Source: Clostridiaceae bacterium JG1575
GTDB taxonomy: Bacteria; Bacillota; Clostridia; Clostridiales; Clostridiaceae
DNA: 64,000 nucleotides
Assembly (NCBI GenBank): GCA_002838815.1
Contig: LQGW01000031.1
Span: 1 to 64,000, forward strand
Direction: 5' to 3'
The notes beneath the pieces are model-generated. The model had not been told where the DNA came from. It saw only the letters and a list, made by a program, of their open reading frames with translations, and did not search any database. This document shows positions 58,262 through 64,000 of this stretch, one piece after another. How positions within the stretch are numbered: the stretch's first letter is position 1; each line of letters begins with the position of its first letter. The translations under genes and the position numbers were made by a program.

Positions 58262-59794
58262 TTATGGTTCGAAGTAGAGGGCGCTCATATCCAAAAAGCG
58301 CACCGGGTAGTTCGTAAAGCCCTTTAAGTTCTTTTTAAAGGCCAACACCAAATTGGGGTCCATGATGTAGACGGAGGCGGCCTCCTCTACTAGTATCTTT
58401 TGCAACTGCTTATAGATGGCAACCCGCTCGGGGCCATCGGGTAATTCAATGCCCTTTTTGACGCCCGCATCAAAGGCGGGGTTGTTGAATTTGATGAAAT
58501 TTTTGGGCCAGGTGCTGGCGTAGCGGCCGAGCACTTCATTGGGATCGAGCTTGCCGGTGAAGCCGATGATGGTCGAATCGTACTCCGCCTTAGAATACAC
58601 TTTGTCGAGCCATTGCCCCCATTCCACCTGCTTGATTTCCAAACGGATGCCTGCTTTGGCCAATTGGTTTTGGAGGACCTGTGCCGTATCCACATGGAAT
58701 TTATAGTTGGAGGGAACCGTGACGGTGGTGGTGAACCCCTCGGGGTAGCCGGCTTCCTTCAACAACTCCTTGGCTTTTGGGAGATCGGGCTTGTAGCGAT
58801 CCAATCCTTGGGCGAAGTAGTGGGCCATGGCCGGACTGAAGTTGGACTCGAGCTTCGTGCCGTACTGGAGGGCGACGCTTTGGATGATTTCATCCTTATT
58901 GATGGCATAATTCATGGCCTGGCGCACCTTCACGCTGTCAAAGGGGGCTCGGGAGTTGTTGAGGGCCAAAAGCTGCACCATATTCTGCGGTACCGACACG
59001 ACGTCAAACTCGGATTTGATGCCTGCGGCGTTGATCGCGTCCACGCCGGCAAAGTCCAATTCCCCGGACTTCAACGCCAGGAGGATGGAGGATGGGTCCG
59101 TCATGATGCGGAATTCACAAGAATCGATGCGGGGCATGCGTTCTTTGTTCCAGTATCCAGAGTGCTTTTTCAAGACCACCTTTTGGGAGGGATTGTAGCT
59201 GACGAATTGGAAGGGCCCGGTTCCATTGGGCTTTTGGGCTAGATCCACGGCCTGCTTGCGCACCACCGGAGAGAGCATGGCCGTCAAAAAGGACGTGTCG
59301 CTTTTTTTGAGCACGATGGTGATCCCCGACGGATCGGCCTTAATGCTGGCGATGTTCGCCATCTTGGAGCGTATGGGTTTTTCAAAGCCGATGCCGGCGT
59401 ATTTTTGATACGTCCACACCACATCTTCGGGCCGCAAAGGAGCGCCGTCATGAAACAACACACCCTCGCGCAATTGAAACGTATAGGTCAATCCATCCGG
59501 GGACACCGTCCATTTTTGGGCCAGCCCGGGAACCAGTTCGCCTTTGGCGTTAAACCCTAAAAGTCCTTCATAGACGTTGAGCATAATGGCTTCGGTATCG
59601 GCTGCTGCATAAATGAAGGGGTCCAAAGAATCCGGCTCTGCGTTGATGGCGGTGCGCACCACGGCTTGCGTTGGTGCCGGCGTTCCCCCGGGCACGGATG
59701 CTTGGTTTTTGGGGGCGCAACTGGCCAATGCCCCCATGAGCAGGAACGGGCAAAGAGCCGCAGCCAGGCGAGATTTGAAGGATCGTTTGTTCAT
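58262..59794 (-). CDS. oppA: Oligopeptide/dipeptide-binding lipoprotein
   Basis: 510 residues with a lipoprotein signal (MNKRSFKSRL..GALASC, Cys 26) and the SBP_bac_5 domain: INAEPDSLDPFIYAAADTEAIMLNVYEGLLGF, VSPDGLTYTFQLREGVLFHDGAPLRPEDVVWTY and the C-terminal KAKELLKEAGYPEGF. The family delivers di- and oligopeptides, nickel or other small compounds; the exact ligand cannot be told. Start at 59794 behind AAAAGGAG. Between the MBL gene and oppB. Confidence 0.94.
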   Translation of the reverse strand: MNKRSFKSRLAAALCPFLLMGALASCAPKNQASVPGGTPAPTQAVVRTAINAEPDSLDPFIYAAADTEAIMLNVYEGLLGFNAKGELVPGLAQKWTVSPDGLTYTFQLREGVLFHDGAPLRPEDVVWTYQKYAGIGFEKPIRSKMANIASIKADPSGITIVLKKSDTSFLTAMLSPVVRKQAVDLAQKPNGTGPFQFVSYNPSQKVVLKKHSGYWNKERMPRIDSCEFRIMTDPSSILLALKSGELDFAGVDAINAAGIKSEFDVVSVPQNMVQLLALNNSRAPFDSVKVRQAMNYAINKDEIIQSVALQYGTKLESNFSPAMAHYFAQGLDRYKPDLPKAKELLKEAGYPEGFTTTVTVPSNYKFHVDTAQVLQNQLAKAGIRLEIKQVEWGQWLDKVYSKAEYDSTIIGFTGKLDPNEVLGRYASTWPKNFIKFNNPAFDAGVKKGIELPDGPERVAIYKQLQKILVEEAASVYIMDPNLVLAFKKNLKGFTNYPVRFLDMSALYFEP

Positions 59795-59887
59795 GTTCTT
59801 CTCCTTTTGGGGGACCGGATGCTTCCGGCCGCCTCTTTGTTTGGTTCGAAGCCCGAAGGCTTCCTGGGCCGTAGGGACCACTACTGC

Positions 59888-60625
59888 TTAAGCGTTTTTT
59901 TGAAAAGTCATTCCCGGAGTGGCCAAGAGCACCTCCCCACAGTAGCTTTCCTGGACCTCGCGCACGAGATCGGCGGGATCGCCAAAATGGGGCAGATGGG
60001 TCAAGATCAGTTTCTTGGGTCGGGACCGCGTCGCCAAATTGGCCACCTGTGTGGAGGATAAATGCCCTTTTAGAAGGCCCGTTTGGTGCGCATAGAGGGA
60101 GCATTCCGCAAGAAGCAGCCGAGCCCCTTGGCAAAACAAAGGGAGCTCCTCATACCATCCCGTATCCCAGGTGATGGTCAGAAGATTTTCCCGCCCCTGA
60201 TGCAGCGACATGGCAAAAACCTTAGCGTCGTGGCGACCTCGCTGGAAGTGTATGGTGTACCCTTGTGCCAGGTCCAAGATGGTCTGCTCGTCATAGAGGA
60301 TTTGCGCCGTCCAAGGACCAGCGTCCCCCCCTAAGGCTAGGCGTTCAGGCACATGCAGCGGTAGGACGGTTTTGCGCCGTCCCAGTTCGCCGTCGATGAG
60401 GGCGGCGTAGCTAAGGCAGCCAAGATCCGCCATATGGTCGTGGTGGCGATGGGAGATAATCACCCGGTCCAAAGCATAGGTCGGCACATAGCGGTCCAAG
60501 GTCATCAGCACCCCCGATCCGCAGTCGAGCAGTATCGTTTCGTGCGGCGTCTGCAATAAGCAGGCAAAGGTGGACGAATCCTTCGTGGGATACGCCCCCA
60601 TGGTTCCAAGGATGGTGAGTTTCAT
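59888..60625 (-). CDS. MBL-fold metal-dependent hydrolase (RNase Z-like)
   Basis: 245 residues: LTILGTMGAYPTKDSSTFACLLQT at the start, the metal site SHRHHDHMADLG (HxHxDH, residues 59-64), TWDTGWYEELP (later His/Asp ligands region) and LTHLPHFGD. This is the RNase Z/phosphodiesterase branch of the fold but without the long exosite arm, so a true tRNA 3'-processing role is doubtful. Related proteins next to peptide transporters may cleave a cyclic substrate. AAGGAGG precedes the ATG; 93 bases to oppA, same direction, probably one operon. Confidence 0.88.
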   Translation of the reverse strand: MKLTILGTMGAYPTKDSSTFACLLQTPHETILLDCGSGVLMTLDRYVPTYALDRVIISHRHHDHMADLGCLSYAALIDGELGRRKTVLPLHVPERLALGGDAGPWTAQILYDEQTILDLAQGYTIHFQRGRHDAKVFAMSLHQGRENLLTITWDTGWYEELPLFCQGARLLLAECSLYAHQTGLLKGHLSSTQVANLATRSRPKKLILTHLPHFGDPADLVREVQESYCGEVLLATPGMTFQKNA

Positions 60626-61078
60626 TGAGGATTCCTCCTTGTGGTTGATTCGGACCTCACCCGCTTGATATTGTAACTCTTTTTGAGGGTTTCATGTCGC
60701 AAAAAAAATGAAGTTCCGAACTGAAAATTAGCAAAAGACCCGCGAAGGATCTGCGGATTGTTTCAAGATCCCGCCCGTTCTCTTTTAACGCAGGGATTTT
60801 CTTTGGTTTGAATATCGGCTCATCCCCTGGATATTGCCTGCTCTTTCACTGAATATATTCTCCAAGGGGCCCCTTCAGGACGAAGACCTCCTCTTTCGGA
60901 TGCTTGCGGGATATCGCATCCCTTAGCATTGTTTTAAATTGGAAAAAATACTGTGTCTTTTTTATCTGAGCCCTCAGTGGGCGCCGGCAAGAGGTCCTTG
61001 TTCGAGGGTTGGGCGAGCGAAGATTGCAAGAAAGGATCCGCCAAAGCGACCCTGGCCTCAAAAATCCCGGCTGGCGCG
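60626..61078. other. Gene-free stretch upstream of the MBL-opp operon
   Basis: No gene is supported in these 453 bases; open frames are short and have no ribosome site. It should hold the promoter of the MBL gene and the end of the 61079 transcript. No strong hairpin was noticed. Confidence 0.4.
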
Positions 61079-62212
61079 TTATTGAGGCAGTTGCGCTTCC
61101 AGATAAATCGCCAAATGGTCGGAGCCCTTCAATACGATCGTCTCACTTTTTAGGATCTGCGCGTCCTTGGGAACCAAGAGATGGTCAATACCAGCGCGCA
61201 AAAAAAAGGGATGGGCGGTGTTCCAGGTTCCCCGCCGCCAAAAAGGAACCTTATGAAGCGCGTCTTGGTGTTCGGTCAGGGAGCTTAGGGCTCCATGGCG
61301 AAGGGTGGCATTGAAATCGCCCAAGATCCAAGCGTTTTTGCCCTCGCTTTGAACCCAATCACGGATGCGCTGCAAATCCTCATTCCAGAGGAATTCAAAG
61401 AAAGGCAGGGGGGGATAGGTATGGAGGCCCAAAATTTCCGGCCCCCGCGTTCCCTCTTTGGGCACCAGATGCAAGGTGCCCAGGCTGGTTTGGAAGACTG
61501 GTTTGGATTCGTAGCGCCCTAAAGAGCGGTGAACGATCGCCACTACAGGCTTCACGTTGTAGGGCTTGGGGGATTCGAAAAAATCATATTCGTCCACGGC
61601 AAGCCCCGCTCGTTCCATCACCGCCTTTAGGGGGTTGTCCCCCGCCCGAGGGCCCTCCTCCGATTCCCCTAAACTAAGCTCTGGGAACACCGCGACCTGG
61701 ACGTTCAACTGCGTGAAAATCCGCCGGGCAATCTCTTCATCAAAGGTATGGAGCGCATTCCACGTTAAGAGACGAACCTTCGCTCCCTCCTTTTGAAGGG
61801 GTTCTTTCACGCCGCCGGAAACCCCAAGGCTTGTCAGGCTGAATAAAAAGAGGGCACTCAACAAAAAGCATAGGGCGTGGCAGTAGAACTTCAATTTTTT
61901 TTGCGCCCTCCCTTTCTTTTTTTGGCGGACGCTCCACAGGACGGATCCAAGACCTCCCGCGAAAAAAAACAGTCCCAGCGCCATGGGAAAGGCCAAAACC
62001 TGAGCGATGAAGGGTTGCGTCGACAAACGCTGATGGAAGGGAAGCTGTGGGGCGAAAAGATGCAGCAGCGCCAAAACCGAAAGCACCGTCAACAAAACGG
62101 CTAAAAAAGGCAAGATCCGGCCTCTTTTGGGCTTATCCTTTCGAGGGGGTCCCTCTTGGGGCCCTCCTTGAAGCAAACGGGGGGCTGATGGGGCGTCATT
62201 CGCTCGTTTCAT
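61079..62212 (-). CDS. Membrane-anchored endonuclease/exonuclease/phosphatase-fold protein
   Basis: 377 residues. A basic Pro-rich start (1-34), three hydrophobic segments (about 36-56, 68-92, 110-128) and a C-terminal EEP domain (about 140-377) facing outside. The EEP domain has LLTWNALHT (Asn), FPELSLGE (Glu), WILGDFNAT and the terminal KGSDHLAIYL. Family members act on nucleic acids, phospholipids (sphingomyelinase-like) or other phosphoesters. The layout is like Firmicutes proteins of unknown role related to YafD. TAAGGAG precedes the ATG at 62212. Confidence 0.88.
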   Translation of the reverse strand: MKRANDAPSAPRLLQGGPQEGPPRKDKPKRGRILPFLAVLLTVLSVLALLHLFAPQLPFHQRLSTQPFIAQVLAFPMALGLFFFAGGLGSVLWSVRQKKKGRAQKKLKFYCHALCFLLSALFLFSLTSLGVSGGVKEPLQKEGAKVRLLTWNALHTFDEEIARRIFTQLNVQVAVFPELSLGESEEGPRAGDNPLKAVMERAGLAVDEYDFFESPKPYNVKPVVAIVHRSLGRYESKPVFQTSLGTLHLVPKEGTRGPEILGLHTYPPLPFFEFLWNEDLQRIRDWVQSEGKNAWILGDFNATLRHGALSSLTEHQDALHKVPFWRRGTWNTAHPFFLRAGIDHLLVPKDAQILKSETIVLKGSDHLAIYLEAQLPQ

Positions 62213-62293
62213 GGGGTTCTCCTTATGACTTAGCTTTGAGGATGTCTTAAAAAGGAAAAAGGAAGAGGGGGCTATGAAACCCTTCTTCCTTTC

Positions 62294-62322
62294 ATTATAG
62301 GGAGCCTTTTTCGGAGCGTCCA
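62294..62322 (-). promoter_or_regulatory. Promoter of the EEP-fold protein gene
   Basis: On the minus strand TGGACG (62317-62322), 17-base spacer and a perfect TATAAT (62294-62299), 82 bases before the start. Confidence 0.6.
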
Positions 62323-62357
62323 CCCGAAAAAGCCCAATCCCTTTTGAGGGCGCGTCT

Positions 62358-64000
<1,643 letters not shown>

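Noticed and set aside
59888-60625. True RNase Z (tRNA 3' processing)
   Set aside because: The fold and HxHxDH site fit, but the exosite arm and typical length are missing, and its place ahead of opp genes suggests another task. The tRNA here also encodes its CCA.
60846-61153. Short open frames on both strands in the gap before the EEP gene
   Set aside because: No ribosome sites, overlapping each other, one running into the end of the EEP gene in antisense.

Overview
The window reads as chromosome of an anaerobic, low-oxygen-adapted Bacillota (Firmicutes), most likely a Clostridia/Tissierellia-type organism with a fairly balanced GC content. The grounds are AGGAGG-type ribosome sites before almost every gene, a T-box leader on proS, a TPP riboswitch, an editing-domain-free ProS with a separate ProX, an AmmeMemoRadiSam set, a DUF438 hemerythrin protein, a LiaRS-like two-component pair beside an ABC exporter, PyrK/PyrD-B, CWB2 cell-wall-binding repeats and an extracellular flavin-linked fumarate-reductase-like lipoprotein. 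The species cannot be named from the sequence alone.

Layout. 1-8.8 kb: an IS3 OrfA cut by the left edge and a remnant of a conjugative-element VirD4/TraG coupling protein, then housekeeping genes (pepF, xpt, T-box-controlled proS, a PPC/DUF296 protein, a YitT protein, two tiny unknown proteins), a decayed IS256-type transposase with a striking inverted repeat behind it, and tRNA-Pro(GGG). 8.9-13 kb: an LCP cell-wall polymer ligase, ProX and an AbgT transporter. 13.1-25 kb: a 12-gene minus-strand glycan operon, the most interesting part. 25-26 kb: gene-free AT-rich DNA. 26-36 kb: two M20 amidohydrolases (one AbgA-like), a sensor kinase/regulator pair divergent from an ABC-2 exporter, the DUF438 protein and a YbaK-type deacylase. 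36-39.1 kb: a TPP-riboswitch-controlled pyrimidine/thiamine ABC uptake operon. 39.2-43.2 kb: two family-1 glycosyltransferases (one apparently leaderless), a TVP38-like membrane protein and small membrane or stress proteins. 43.5-47 kb: the flavoprotein reductase, a cation diffusion facilitator and a divergent MarR regulator. 47.2-51.5 kb: the AmmeMemoRadiSam genes (A and B fused) and mutM-msrAB. 51.6-60.6 kb: a large wall-bound phosphoesterase and an MBL-oppABCDF operon. 61-64 kb: a membrane-anchored endonuclease/exonuclease/phosphatase-fold protein and pyrK-pyrD, cut by the right edge.

How it fits together. The glycan operon (rmlA, NDP-hexose 2,3-dehydratase, Gfo/Idh 3-ketoreductase, DegT-family 4-aminotransferase, GT-C membrane transferase, GT2 polyprenyl-phosphate sugar transferase, ATP-grasp ligase, SDR, SH3 protein, two half-size EamA/SMR proteins, rmlB) has the parts list of an Arn- or Gtr-type pathway. 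It would make a dTDP-4-amino-2,4,6-trideoxyhexose, load it on undecaprenyl phosphate, flip it and transfer it to an outside acceptor. Genes for rhamnose synthesis (rmlC, rmlD) are absent. To my knowledge this combination in a Gram-positive-type genome is not a standard described system, and it is my main candidate for novelty. The nearby LCP protein, the two glycolipid-type glycosyltransferases and the CWB2 phosphoesterase are further envelope genes, but any functional tie to the operon is inference.
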